From NCBI GenBank assembly GCA_934273635.1, contig CAKQSV010000007.1, forward strand, positions 1-64,000: a DNA stretch of 64,000 nucleotides, written 5' to 3'. The first letter of the stretch is position 1. Each line of letters begins with the position of its first letter. Shown here piece after piece: positions 7,661 to 15,916 of the stretch. The stretch is from an uncultured Alphaproteobacteria bacterium. GTDB taxonomy: Bacteria > Pseudomonadota > Alphaproteobacteria > RF32 > CAG-239. The notes under the pieces were generated by a model. It was not told the origin of the DNA, searched no databases, and saw only the letters and a program-made list of their open reading frames with translations. Made by a program: the position numbers and the translations under genes.

Positions 7661-10265
7661 GTTACTCAACAAACGGCTTATCGCATTGGCTTATTCACTC
7701 ATCGCCCTGAGCGTGGCGTTGGTGCTGTTTTTGCTATACCCCGAGTATCGGCTGTTGCTGGTTTTTAGTTTTATTCTCATCACCGTGTTTTGCCTCTCTA
7801 TGGCGATTAAAACCATTAACGCCGCGGAAGAAGCCATCAGTTACGGCGGTTTTGCCAACGAGCTGATGAAAAACGACTTTGAAATCCAACGCATCGACAA
7901 CGCCAAGCTCGAGCCGGTGTTGCAAAACGATTTGGCGCAAGATTTTTTCAAAGACAAGCCGATTATCAGCTTTATTGAACAGCATTTGACAGCCGACAGC
8001 GCCAATCAGGCGGCTTTTTCAAAACTCAAAAGCGCTCTGCTCAATCTTAACAGTGTTCAGGTCATCTTAAATATGAACATTCATCATGATGACAATACCG
8101 TTTTCACTCCCGAGAGTTGTTTTGAGGTTAGCGTGCGTCCGATATACCTCAAAAAAACCGACATTTTCACCGGTCGTTTTTCCATTAAGGCCATTAAGAA
8201 ATCGTGCTATATTTTGTGGCGTCTCAAAGATATTTCGGCGCAACACAATATGGAGCAGATTTTTCAAGACGAGCGCAAATCATTGCACGACTTTTTAGAC
8301 TATCTGCCGGTGGGACTGTATACCTGTCGCAGCGACTATATGATAGAATACTGCAACCACACGTTTGCCAATCAAATCGGGCTTAACCGTGAAAAGCTTA
8401 TCGGTCGCAGCCTCAAAGAGCTACTCTCGGCGCAGGCCTCGCTGCCACCCAAACAATCGCATTGGTGCGGCAATATGTATTTTACTAACGCCGAACAACA
8501 AAACTGCGAGTTTTTTGTCACTCAGGAGAGTTTTCGCGATGACAAAGACATTAAGTTTCATTGTGTGGCGCTCAACAATGTTCCCAACGACACCGATCTT
8601 AAGCACACATTGGACAAGTCGCTTGACGAGATTAACTGGTTGTTCAACAACGCACCGGTCGGTATTGGTTTTATTGACACCAACGGCACGATTATTGACT
8701 GCAACGCCAATGTTGAAACTTATTTTAACCAAACTCGTGAAAACATTGTCGAGCATAATTTTGCCGACTTTATCGGTAATAACGACCGCGCCCTGTTTGC
8801 TCGTATGCTGCAAAACGGATCGGTCTCAGGCAGTTTGGAGCTGCATATCAACACCGATAAAATCGCCGCGCTTTATTTGCAACCGATGCAGAGTTTACAC
8901 ACCAGTCGTCCGCAGTTGGAAGGTTATGTGTTTTATTTGATTGACAACACCCAACATAAGCGCCTTGAGTTGCAATATGCCCAAGCACAAAAAATGCAGG
9001 CTATGGGACAAATGGCCGGCGGCGTGGCGCACGACTTCAACAACCTGTTGACCGCGATGATTGGCTTTTGCGACCTGTTGTTGCAACGCCATGGAATCGG
9101 CGACCCGTCGTTCTCCGACCTGATGCAAATTAAGCAAAACGCCAACCGCGCCGCCGGTTTGGTGCGTCAGTTATTGGCATTTTCGCGCAAGCAACCGTTG
9201 CAACCCAAGCTCATTGACGTGACCGAAAACTTTGTGGAGCTGTCGCAGCTGTTGCGCCGTGTGTTGGGCGAGCAAATTACCCTCAAGTTCAATCACAGCA
9301 GCGATTTGGGCTATATCCGCGTTGACCCCGTGCAGTTTTCGCAAGTCTTTTTGAACTTGGCGGTCAATGCCAAAGACGCCATGGACGGCAGCGGCACGTT
9401 GACCATTTCAACCCGCATCGAAAACCTGACTCAACCCTACCAATTCGGCGCCGACACCATCAAACCAGGTGAGTTTGTGGTGATTGACGTGACCGACACC
9501 GGCTGCGGCATCCCCGCCGAGAACCTCAGCCGTATTTTTGAGCCGTTTTTTTCAACCAAGCAAAACGTGGTTGGCTCGGGCACAGGTTTGGGGTTGGCCA
9601 TGGTTTATGGTATTGTTCGCCAAACCGAAGGCTTTATCCGCGTGCAAAGTGTGGTCGGTAAAGGCACCACATTTTCAATTCATCTGCCGCGTTTTGAGCA
9701 CAACACCGAAGAGGACGAAAACACCATGCCCGCCACCAAAGAGGTGATAAAAGCCAAAGACGGTTCGCCGATTTTGACCGTGCAGGAAAAAACCACCTCA
9801 CCGGTCAACATCAATCAAAAAATGATTTTCGGGCTTAATGTTTCGGCTCTTGACAGAAGTAGCGCCGCCGGCGCCGACAACAACAGCCGCGATATTCGCA
9901 TTTTGTTTGTTGAAGACGAAGATTCCGTCCGTACTTTCGCGGTTCGCGCTTTAAAGAAAAAAGGTTATGATGTTATCGGTTGCAATTCTGCCGAAAATGC
10001 GCTAGAAAAACTGAACGGCGATACCCGATTCAACCTGTTGATTACAGATATGGTTATGCCGGGGATGAGCGGCGCGGAGTTGGCCGGTATCGTCCATCAA
10101 AAAATCCCCGATATCAAAATTATTTTGGCATCAGGATATTCGGAGGAAATCGCTCGGCGCGAACTGGCTTGCTCTCAGGACTTTGAGTTTATGGCAAAAC
10201 CGTTCAGCCTTGGCGATTTGACCCAAAAAGTGTTTAATGTGCTCAACCAAAAACAGGCGTCTTAA
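7626..10265 (+). CDS. cckA: CckA-type hybrid histidine kinase
   Basis: Membrane-bound hybrid kinase. Order: two N-terminal transmembrane helices (residues ~18-60), PAS-like sensor domains (~210-330 and ~340-440), HisKA with GGVAHDFNNLLTAMIGF (phospho-His about 469), HATPase with N-, G1- (DTGCGIP) and G2-like (GSGTGLGLAM) boxes, and a receiver (~755-880) with LLITDMVMPG (Asp about 808). The HDFNNLL core is diagnostic of CckA, which in alphaproteobacteria phosphorylates ChpT and through it CtrA, controlling cell cycle and flagellar genes. The ATG at 7626 lies inside flhB, so translation is probably coupled. Length 879 exceeds the Caulobacter protein mainly in the sensor region. Confidence 0.9.
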   Translation: MLCSLRTPRPDKLLNKRLIALAYSLIALSVALVLFLLYPEYRLLLVFSFILITVFCLSMAIKTINAAEEAISYGGFANELMKNDFEIQRIDNAKLEPVLQNDLAQDFFKDKPIISFIEQHLTADSANQAAFSKLKSALLNLNSVQVILNMNIHHDDNTVFTPESCFEVSVRPIYLKKTDIFTGRFSIKAIKKSCYILWRLKDISAQHNMEQIFQDERKSLHDFLDYLPVGLYTCRSDYMIEYCNHTFANQIGLNREKLIGRSLKELLSAQASLPPKQSHWCGNMYFTNAEQQNCEFFVTQESFRDDKDIKFHCVALNNVPNDTDLKHTLDKSLDEINWLFNNAPVGIGFIDTNGTIIDCNANVETYFNQTRENIVEHNFADFIGNNDRALFARMLQNGSVSGSLELHINTDKIAALYLQPMQSLHTSRPQLEGYVFYLIDNTQHKRLELQYAQAQKMQAMGQMAGGVAHDFNNLLTAMIGFCDLLLQRHGIGDPSFSDLMQIKQNANRAAGLVRQLLAFSRKQPLQPKLIDVTENFVELSQLLRRVLGEQITLKFNHSSDLGYIRVDPVQFSQVFLNLAVNAKDAMDGSGTLTISTRIENLTQPYQFGADTIKPGEFVVIDVTDTGCGIPAENLSRIFEPFFSTKQNVVGSGTGLGLAMVYGIVRQTEGFIRVQSVVGKGTTFSIHLPRFEHNTEEDENTMPATKEVIKAKDGSPILTVQEKTTSPVNINQKMIFGLNVSALDRSSAAGADNNSRDIRILFVEDEDSVRTFAVRALKKKGYDVIGCNSAENALEKLNGDTRFNLLITDMVMPGMSGAELAGIVHQKIPDIKIILASGYSEEIARRELACSQDFEFMAKPFSLGDLTQKVFNVLNQKQAS

Positions 10266-10267
10266 CA

Positions 10268-10993
10268 ATGTCTCAGACCACGCAAATAGCCTTTAAGTTT
10301 TCGCCGCACCCGTATTTGGGGCGGGAAGATTTTATGGTCTCGCAGTGCAACTATGAGGCGGTTCAAACCATTGACAGTTGGCCGCAGTGGCCGTTTTTTG
10401 CCGTTTGTTTATATGGTCCGGCGGGCTGTGGCAAAACTCATCTGAGCCAAATTTTCTCCGATAAGGTGTCGGTGATGACGCACTATCCCTACAAAATTCC
10501 TTACATTAAGGCGCAAAACGTCACGCTTGACAATCCGCCCGAGCTTTTTGCGCGCCACAACTGCCTGATTGTGGAAGACCTTGACGCCAACATCAATCAA
10601 GAGGCTATGTTCCACCTTTATAACCTCTATCGCAACGAGGGCGGTTTTATTTTGTTTACCGCTGAGCGAGCCCCTGCCCGCATGGGATTCAGCCTGCCTG
10701 ATTTGCAGTCGCGACTAAACATCATCCCCTCTATTGAAATCAGCGAACCTGATGACGAGTTGCTCTCGGCGCTGATTGTCAAATTGTTTGGCGACCGGCA
10801 GTTGATTGTCTCGCCTGAAATCGTCAGCTATATGCTCAAAAATATGCAACGCTCGTTTGCCTATTGCAACAAGTTGGTAGCAGAAATCGACAACATCTCG
10901 TTGGAACGCAAGCGCGCCATCAGCCTGAGCATCGTTAAAGAGGCGTTCGCCACGCTCAACAGTTCTTTGCAAGGTGAGCTGTTTGATGACTAA
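10268..10993 (+). CDS. hdaA: DnaA-related regulatory AAA+ protein HdaA
   Basis: 241-residue AAA+ protein lacking the DNA-binding domain IV of DnaA, as expected for Hda/HdaA, which with the sliding clamp promotes hydrolysis of DnaA-ATP. The N-terminus (QIAFKFSPHPYLGREDFMVS) carries the clamp-binding-like QIAFKF segment; Walker A GPAGCGKTHL and Walker B-like CLIVEDLDA follow. It begins two bases after cckA and overlaps the next gene by 8 bases, forming one transcriptional unit. Confidence 0.88.
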   Translation: MSQTTQIAFKFSPHPYLGREDFMVSQCNYEAVQTIDSWPQWPFFAVCLYGPAGCGKTHLSQIFSDKVSVMTHYPYKIPYIKAQNVTLDNPPELFARHNCLIVEDLDANINQEAMFHLYNLYRNEGGFILFTAERAPARMGFSLPDLQSRLNIIPSIEISEPDDELLSALIVKLFGDRQLIVSPEIVSYMLKNMQRSFAYCNKLVAEIDNISLERKRAISLSIVKEAFATLNSSLQGELFDD

Positions 10994-12542
10994 AAGACTA
11001 TCTATTAACTCGGTCGTGTTCACGCAACTGTACTGCTTTGTCAGCATGGCGTTATATGGTTGGTTCTTTTTTCGCGAAGGTATGGACGACAACCTTGCCG
11101 TATGGTATATACCGATTATTTTTGTGATGATGTGGCAAATTTTGTTTGTCGTTTTCAACTTATTGCCTCCGCGCGTGTTTAAGCCGCTGTCCGTGGGATT
11201 GCTCATTTTGAACGCCGTGGCTTTTTATTTTACATCGGCCTACAATGTGCAGATTGATAAAATTATGTTTATGAACGCCATGCAAACCGACAAGGCCGAG
11301 GTTGGCGCGTTGATGAACTTGCAGTTTGGCTTTGCGGTTGTTTTGATGGGGGTTATCCCCGCATTGGCATTTTGCGCCTTAAACATTATTAAAGTCGACT
11401 TTCCAAACAGACTAAAAGCCTCTCTGGCGGCATTGATGGTCTGTGTGTTATCGGGCTCGATTTGCCATCCGCAAACCGATAAATTTTTGCACCGTTTCAA
11501 ATATCTGATGGAATATCTGCCTCCGATAAATTATATTGCCGGCGGCAGTTCGGCAGTTTTTGAGGTTTTGAAACCGCATCCGCCCATGCGGCGTATCAGT
11601 GAGGATATTCGCCCGCTCTCAAAGCACGGCAAACCGAATCTGATTGTGTTTATTGTCGGCGAGACCACCCGCGCCGCCAACTTTTCGCTCAACGGCTATC
11701 ACCGCCCCACCAACGAGGCGCTGACGCCCTATCTTAAAGAAATCGCCTATTATCCAGACACGCAAGCTTGCGGCACATCAACCGCCGTGTCGGTGCCTTG
11801 TATGTTTTTGCCGACCCCTCGAGAAGAATACAAAACCGGCAGCGAACTGCATATCGAAAACCTGTTAGACGTGTATAAGCAAGCCGGTTATAGAATTTTG
11901 TGGCGAGACAACGACGGTGGGTGCAAGCACATTTGCGACCGTGTGCTTTATGAAGAACCATGTGACGAAAAGGTCTGCCTTGATGATATTCTGTTGCGGG
12001 GGTTAAAGGGTAAAATCAGCGCCTCACGCGATAATCAGTTGGTTGTCTTGCACACCCGCGGCAGTCACGGTCCGACCTATAATCAGCAATATGATGAAAG
12101 CAGCAATCACTACGCTCCCGCTTGTCAGGATAATTATTTGTGGAACTGCACTCCCGAGGAATTGACCAACGCATACGATAACACCGTACACTATGTGTCG
12201 GGTTTTATCGCCCGTACTATCGAGTTGTTGCAATCATTGCAAGGTCGCTATAACACCGCTTTGTTTTATGTTTCCGACCACGGCGAATCTTTAGGCGAAA
12301 ACGACCAATACCTCCACGCCGCGCCTTACAACAAAGCGCCCGACTACCAAATTAATGTTCCGATGTTGCTGTGGCTGCCGCAAAACAACGGATTCAATCT
12401 TTCAACGCTATGCCTAAAACAACAGGCGCAGGCAGGGTATTCACATGACAATGTTTTCCACAGCCTGTTGGGTTTAAGCGGCATTTCAGGCGCGATTTAC
12501 AACCCCGAACTTGATATTTTTTCAACCTGCCGCAAAAAATAA
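10986..12542 (+). CDS. EptA-like lipid A phosphoethanolamine transferase
   Basis: Inner-membrane enzyme of the alkaline-phosphatase/sulfatase fold. About five N-terminal transmembrane helices (to ~residue 180) precede a periplasmic catalytic domain with the metal ligand motif VGETTRAANFSLNGY, the nucleophile segment ACGTSTAVSVPCMF (Thr around 264-266) and DHGESLGE, plus paired cysteines typical of EptA/MCR enzymes. It should transfer phosphoethanolamine to lipid A or another glycan. The ATG at 10986 overlaps the hdaA stop by 8 bases; an in-frame codon at 10974 is less likely. The acceptor cannot be read from the sequence, so no symbol is given. Confidence 0.88.
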   Translation: MTKRLSINSVVFTQLYCFVSMALYGWFFFREGMDDNLAVWYIPIIFVMMWQILFVVFNLLPPRVFKPLSVGLLILNAVAFYFTSAYNVQIDKIMFMNAMQTDKAEVGALMNLQFGFAVVLMGVIPALAFCALNIIKVDFPNRLKASLAALMVCVLSGSICHPQTDKFLHRFKYLMEYLPPINYIAGGSSAVFEVLKPHPPMRRISEDIRPLSKHGKPNLIVFIVGETTRAANFSLNGYHRPTNEALTPYLKEIAYYPDTQACGTSTAVSVPCMFLPTPREEYKTGSELHIENLLDVYKQAGYRILWRDNDGGCKHICDRVLYEEPCDEKVCLDDILLRGLKGKISASRDNQLVVLHTRGSHGPTYNQQYDESSNHYAPACQDNYLWNCTPEELTNAYDNTVHYVSGFIARTIELLQSLQGRYNTALFYVSDHGESLGENDQYLHAAPYNKAPDYQINVPMLLWLPQNNGFNLSTLCLKQQAQAGYSHDNVFHSLLGLSGISGAIYNPELDIFSTCRKK

Positions 12543-12600
12543 TTCGTGATTGATAAACGTTAAAAGCCTATTTTTAAGTAAAATCAACACATTAGTTAGC

Positions 12601-12614
12601 GGTATTATAATACC
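12601..12614. other. Perfect 14-base palindrome upstream of the rplM promoter
   Basis: GGTATTATAATACC reads identically on both strands and lies 38 bases upstream of the rplM -35 box. It could be a protein-binding site or part of the 3' end of the preceding transcript; the sequence does not decide. Confidence 0.4.
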
Positions 12615-12651
12615 AGTTTACAACTATTTGAAAATAATGACTTTTTTATTG

Positions 12652-12679
12652 TTGACATTAGTTTTTTTTTAGGTATATT
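12652..12679 (+). promoter_or_regulatory. Sigma-70 promoter of rplM-rpsI
   Basis: Consensus TTGACA (12652-12657), a 16-base T-rich spacer and TATATT (12674-12679). AAAGAGAG at 12708-12715 is the ribosome site for rplM. Confidence 0.8.
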
Positions 12680-12720
12680 CAAACCGAATTTAACAACAAT
12701 CTTTTGTAAAGAGAGACAAC

Positions 12721-13188
12721 ATGAACACTTATGCAACTAAAGCATCTGACATTGAAAGAAAATGGTATGTTGTAGACGCTGAAGATGTAGTTTTGGGTCG
12801 CTTGTCTGCCGAAGTTTCTAAACTTTTGCGCGGCAAACACAAACCGAGCTACTCTCCGAACTTGGACTGCGGCGACTATGTTATCGTTATCAATGCGGAT
12901 AAAGTAAAATTGACCGGCAAAAAATTGACCGATAAAAAGTATTTCAAACACACCGGTTGGATTGGCGGTATTAAAGAAACCACCCCTGCAAAAATTTTGG
13001 CAGGTCGTTTCCCTGAAAGAGTTATCATCAAAGCTGTTGAGCGCATGATTACTCGTAACCCTCTCGGTCGTCAGCAAATGACCAAATTGAAGGTTTATGC
13101 CGGCTCTGAGCACCCGCACACAGCGCAAAATCCTGAAGTTTTTGATATTGCCGCTAAAAATGAGAAGAATAAAAGGAGCGAGTTATAA
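12721..13188 (+). CDS. rplM: 50S ribosomal protein L13
   Basis: 155-residue large-subunit protein. MNTYATKASDIERKWYVVDAEDVVLGRLSAEVS, GDYVIVINADKVKLTGKK and YAGSEHPHTAQNP are family landmarks and the length is typical. Its stop overlaps the rpsI start by one base (TAATG), the conserved L13-S9 pairing. Confidence 0.98.
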   Translation: MNTYATKASDIERKWYVVDAEDVVLGRLSAEVSKLLRGKHKPSYSPNLDCGDYVIVINADKVKLTGKKLTDKKYFKHTGWIGGIKETTPAKILAGRFPERVIIKAVERMITRNPLGRQQMTKLKVYAGSEHPHTAQNPEVFDIAAKNEKNKRSEL

Positions 13189-13664
13189 TGGCTGAAAAAA
13201 TCGAATCTTTGAAAGATATTAAGAGTGCTGCCAGCGCAACTGCTGAAGTTAAGACTCGCAAACCTAGCCGCGACAAGCAGGGTCGTTCTTATGCTACCGG
13301 TAAAAGAAAAGACGCCGTTGCTCGCGTTTGGATTAAGCCGGGTAAAGGTAACATTACCATTAACGAGAAATCTATTGACCAATATTTTGCTCGTCCGGTA
13401 TTGAAAATGATTATCAATCAACCTTTTGAGATTGCTAACCGCGTTAATGAATTTGACGTTGTATGCACTGTAAAAGGCGGTGGCTTGTCTGGTCAGGCCG
13501 GTGCTATCAAACACGGTATTTCTAAGGCTTTGAACGAATACGAGCCGGAATTGAGAGCCGTTTTGAAGAAAGCCGGATTCTTGACACGTGATGACCGTGT
13601 TGTTGAACGTAAGAAATTCGGTAAGGCTAAGGCTCGCCGTTCTTACCAGTTCTCAAAACGTTAA
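13188..13664 (+). CDS. rpsI: 30S ribosomal protein S9
   Basis: 158-residue small-subunit protein with YATGKRKDAVARVW near residue 35 and the basic C-terminal tail KFGKAKARRSYQFSKR that reaches toward the P-site tRNA. A ~28-residue N-terminal extension precedes the core, as often in alphaproteobacteria. AAAGGAG precedes the ATG inside rplM. Confidence 0.98.
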   Translation: MAEKIESLKDIKSAASATAEVKTRKPSRDKQGRSYATGKRKDAVARVWIKPGKGNITINEKSIDQYFARPVLKMIINQPFEIANRVNEFDVVCTVKGGGLSGQAGAIKHGISKALNEYEPELRAVLKKAGFLTRDDRVVERKKFGKAKARRSYQFSKR

Positions 13665-13694
13665 TTGGTATCAGAAAAATACATTTTATTTTCA

Positions 13695-13724
13695 ATGGGT
13701 TGCAAGAAATTGCAACCCATTTTT
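13695..13724 (+). terminator. Terminator of rplM-rpsI
   Basis: ATGGGTTGCA (13695-13704) and TGCAACCCAT (13711-13720) form a perfect ten-pair stem followed by TTTT. Confidence 0.85.
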
Positions 13725-14094
13725 GTGTTCAGAGAATCGCCGTTGCGGGGCGTTATTTTTTGTTCAAGAAAGTAGCAATATACCGTAGACGCAATGACGT
13801 TTCTGGGTGATTCTTCCTTAAATTTTTAGGGAAGACGGATTTCTTAAGAGGACAGGAGCTAACAGCGAACTGTACTCTTGTTGAAATCCTGATGAGTTTA
13901 AAGTTATGTTTGGAGTTTTAATTAAGAGGCTTTCCCTTACTTTAAACTCACCCTAACCAATTCCGACTAAGTTTCGCTGCGCGTCGGTTACCCTAGCTAG
14001 CTCAACAAGTCTCATTGCGTCTGCTTAGCCAAACGGCCACTGGCAGTTTGGCTTGCGACCGCTCTAATAATTTAGAGAGGGAGTCTCCACCACT

Positions 14095-14133
14095 CGTCAC
14101 TGCGAGGCGGCGTGCCGACGAAGCAGTCCAGTC
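14095..14133 (-). repeat. Dispersed hairpin repeat, inverted copy
   Basis: Read on the minus strand: GGACTGCTTCG, inner stem GTCGGC/GCCG-type, then CTCGCAGTGACG. The outer arms are ACTGC/GCAGT where most copies have ATTGC/GCAAT, a matched change on both sides that keeps the pair. Confidence 0.7.
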
Positions 14134-14156
14134 GATTGATTCGGCTGTATTTTTTA

Positions 14157-14196
14157 GACTGGATTGCTTCGCCCGCTCTGCGGTCTCGCAATGACG
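14157..14196 (+). repeat. Dispersed hairpin repeat copy
   Basis: GACTGGATTGCTTCG begins the copy, with ATTGC at 14163-14167 and GCAAT at 14188-14192. The inner stem is CCGC/GCGG. Confidence 0.75.
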
Positions 14197-14242
14197 TTTG
14201 GGGAGAACGAGCCCAGTCGTAATGACGGCGGAGAGGGACGTT

Positions 14243-14279
14243 GGATTGCTTCGTCAGCAAAGCTGACTCGCAATGACAA
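14243..14279 (+). repeat. Dispersed hairpin repeat copy
   Basis: Outer arms ATTGC (14245-14249) and GCAAT (14270-14274) enclose a perfect inner stem GTCAGC (14253-14258) / GCTGAC (14262-14267) with an AAA loop. Confidence 0.75.
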
Positions 14280-14406
14280 TGGTGGGTAACGCGGGCTCGT
14301 GATGACGTATGGGAAGGTGGACGGCGGGCTCGTGATGACTATTGCGGAGGTATGGATGGTGGACTTTCGGTTATAATGATTAAGTTAAAGTGATGATTAT
14401 ATTAGG

Positions 14407-14488
14407 GCATAACGCGCAGGTGTTATGCAAACACAGCTACAATATTAAAAGCGCACGCAAGTATAATAAAATACCAACACGGCATAAC
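14407..14488. promoter_or_regulatory. Inverted and direct GCATAAC motifs upstream of the EamA gene
   Basis: GCATAAC (14407-14413) and its complement GTTATGC (14422-14428) form a dyad; a third GCATAAC lies at 14482-14488, flanking a TATAAT-like box at 14462-14467. The pattern suggests an operator for the transporter gene, but no regulator is encoded next to it. Confidence 0.35.
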
Positions 14489-14541
14489 AAGCACAGGGAT
14501 GAAAAAAAACACTAGCGCAATATAAAACATAAGGAACGGGG

Positions 14542-15441
14542 ATGGGATATATTTTAGCAATGACGGCGGTGATTTTGTGGAGTTTTAATTTGGTGATTGC
14601 CGATTATTTCGCCGCTACCCTCACACCTTTTGAGTTGGCGTTCGGGCGTTGGCTGATTGCCGTGGTCGTTTTGCTGCCGTTCACTCTGTCGGGTATTATT
14701 CGCAACTATAAAGTCCTATTACGGCACATTGGATTGATTTTATTTTTGGCTGTGTTCGGAATTGTGCTCAACAACACCCTCATCTATTATGCCGGTCAGA
14801 CCTCATCAGCCATAGACATGGGCTTGTTAGACGTGACGGGACCGCTGTTTATTGTTATTTTGTCGTGGATATGGAACAAGGCGCCGATAAAAATTATGCA
14901 GGTTATCGGGTTGCTGCTCGCCTGTTGGGGCGTGGTGGAGATTGTTACTAACGGCGACTTACGGCAGTTGGGTAAAATCAAGCCGGTTGTCGGCAACTTG
15001 TGGATGCTCATCAACTGTTTTATTTTCGCGGTGTATTCGGTATTGCAATCCAGACGACCGAAAGATATTTCTCAAGCTCAATTATTGGAGGTTTCGGCCA
15101 TTATAGGTACAATCATCATGCTGCCATTGATGTTGGCAACCACACCAAAATCGCAATTATTGGCGCTTAATGCCGAAGAATTTTTGGTTATTCTCTATCT
15201 GGGAATTGCCAACTCGGTTATTGCCTTTTTGGCGTGGAACATCGCGCTCAACAAAATCGGCAGTATTAAAACCGGCGTGATTTATTATCTTATGCCCCTG
15301 TTCGGCGGGATAGAGGCGCACTTTGCACTCGGTGAAAAACTTTATTCATCCGAGGTTATCGGCGGCATATTTATTTTGGCAGGCGTCATCTGCACCACAA
15401 TCGCCGACCTCAAAAAGAAAAGCCCACCTGCGCGCAGATGA
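14542..15441 (+). CDS. EamA/DMT-superfamily transporter
   Basis: 299-residue membrane protein with about ten hydrophobic helices in two homologous halves (EamA repeats): first half from MGYILAMTAVILWSFN, second from GNLWMLINCFIFAVYS. This superfamily exports or exchanges small metabolites such as amino acids or nucleotide derivatives; the substrate is not predictable. AAGGA lies 6 bases before the ATG. The C-terminal codons form part of a terminator stem, and the gene is tail-to-tail with atpC. Confidence 0.9.
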   Translation: MGYILAMTAVILWSFNLVIADYFAATLTPFELAFGRWLIAVVVLLPFTLSGIIRNYKVLLRHIGLILFLAVFGIVLNNTLIYYAGQTSSAIDMGLLDVTGPLFIVILSWIWNKAPIKIMQVIGLLLACWGVVEIVTNGDLRQLGKIKPVVGNLWMLINCFIFAVYSVLQSRRPKDISQAQLLEVSAIIGTIIMLPLMLATTPKSQLLALNAEEFLVILYLGIANSVIAFLAWNIALNKIGSIKTGVIYYLMPLFGGIEAHFALGEKLYSSEVIGGIFILAGVICTTIADLKKKSPPARR

Positions 15442-15448
15442 GCTTTTT
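15418..15448 (+). terminator. Terminator at the end of the EamA gene
   Basis: AAAAGC (15418-15423) pairs with GCTTTT (15442-15447), with an inner CTGC/GCAG stem, and T residues follow. The stem includes the stop codon; it may also serve atpC from the other side. Confidence 0.55.
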
Positions 15449-15469
15449 CTGATTGATTTTATTGACTGA

Positions 15470-15898
15470 TTAAGCAACCTGTTCCAGATATTTGAAAATA
15501 TACTGATAAAATTCAATATCACTATCAGACTGACCGGCCTCGCCTTGCGACAACGTGGCGTTCAGCGCGTCCAAATCTTTTTGATGCTCGTATTTTAAGA
15601 CCTGAACCCGTGCCGTGTTGATGTCGGCAAAATCAATCATCTTTTCGGTTGTGACCGTGCATTTGTCAGCCGCCACGTTCGCCACGCCGCCTTTGACAAA
15701 GTATTGCTTGGACACCGTGTTATCGGCGTTAAGCACACTCATTACACCGTTTTCAAGCAACAGGGTGGTCGGCGCGCGGTCGGGCAAAATGGTAATCACA
15801 CCCTTTTGCGCCGGCAACATAACCTTCGCGACCTCCGTCTCAGGCAAAACCTTATGCGGCAAAACAACCGATAATCTGATATTTTCTTTTGTCATCAT
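15470..15898 (-). CDS. atpC: ATP synthase F1 epsilon subunit
   Basis: 142-residue central-stalk subunit. The N-terminal beta-sandwich is recognisable (LSVVLPHKVLPETEVAKVMLPAQKGVITILPDRAPT). Final gene of the F1 operon. AAGGA precedes two consecutive ATG codons (15898 and 15895); either could be used. Confidence 0.93.
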   Translation of the reverse strand: MMTKENIRLSVVLPHKVLPETEVAKVMLPAQKGVITILPDRAPTTLLLENGVMSVLNADNTVSKQYFVKGGVANVAADKCTVTTEKMIDFADINTARVQVLKYEHQKDLDALNATLSQGEAGQSDSDIEFYQYIFKYLEQVA

Positions 15899-15916
15899 AT
15901 TTTCCTTAAATCAGGT

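Larger units (their letters stand above)
13725..14541. other. Hairpin-rich intergenic region
   Basis: No coding frame with a ribosome site is seen before the EamA gene. The region carries inverted repeats at 13894-13949 (perfect 11-base arms), 13963-13987 (CCGAC/GTCGG) and 14027-14053 (AGCCAAAC/GTTTGGCT), then three copies of the dispersed hairpin repeat (14095-14279), partial copies to about 14340, and an operator-like dyad at 14407-14428. Confidence 0.6.

Noticed and set aside
294..14340. CRISPR-like array from recurring GCAATGACG motifs
   Set aside because: Copies are irregularly spaced, in both orientations and structured as hairpins; there are no equal spacers and no cas genes.
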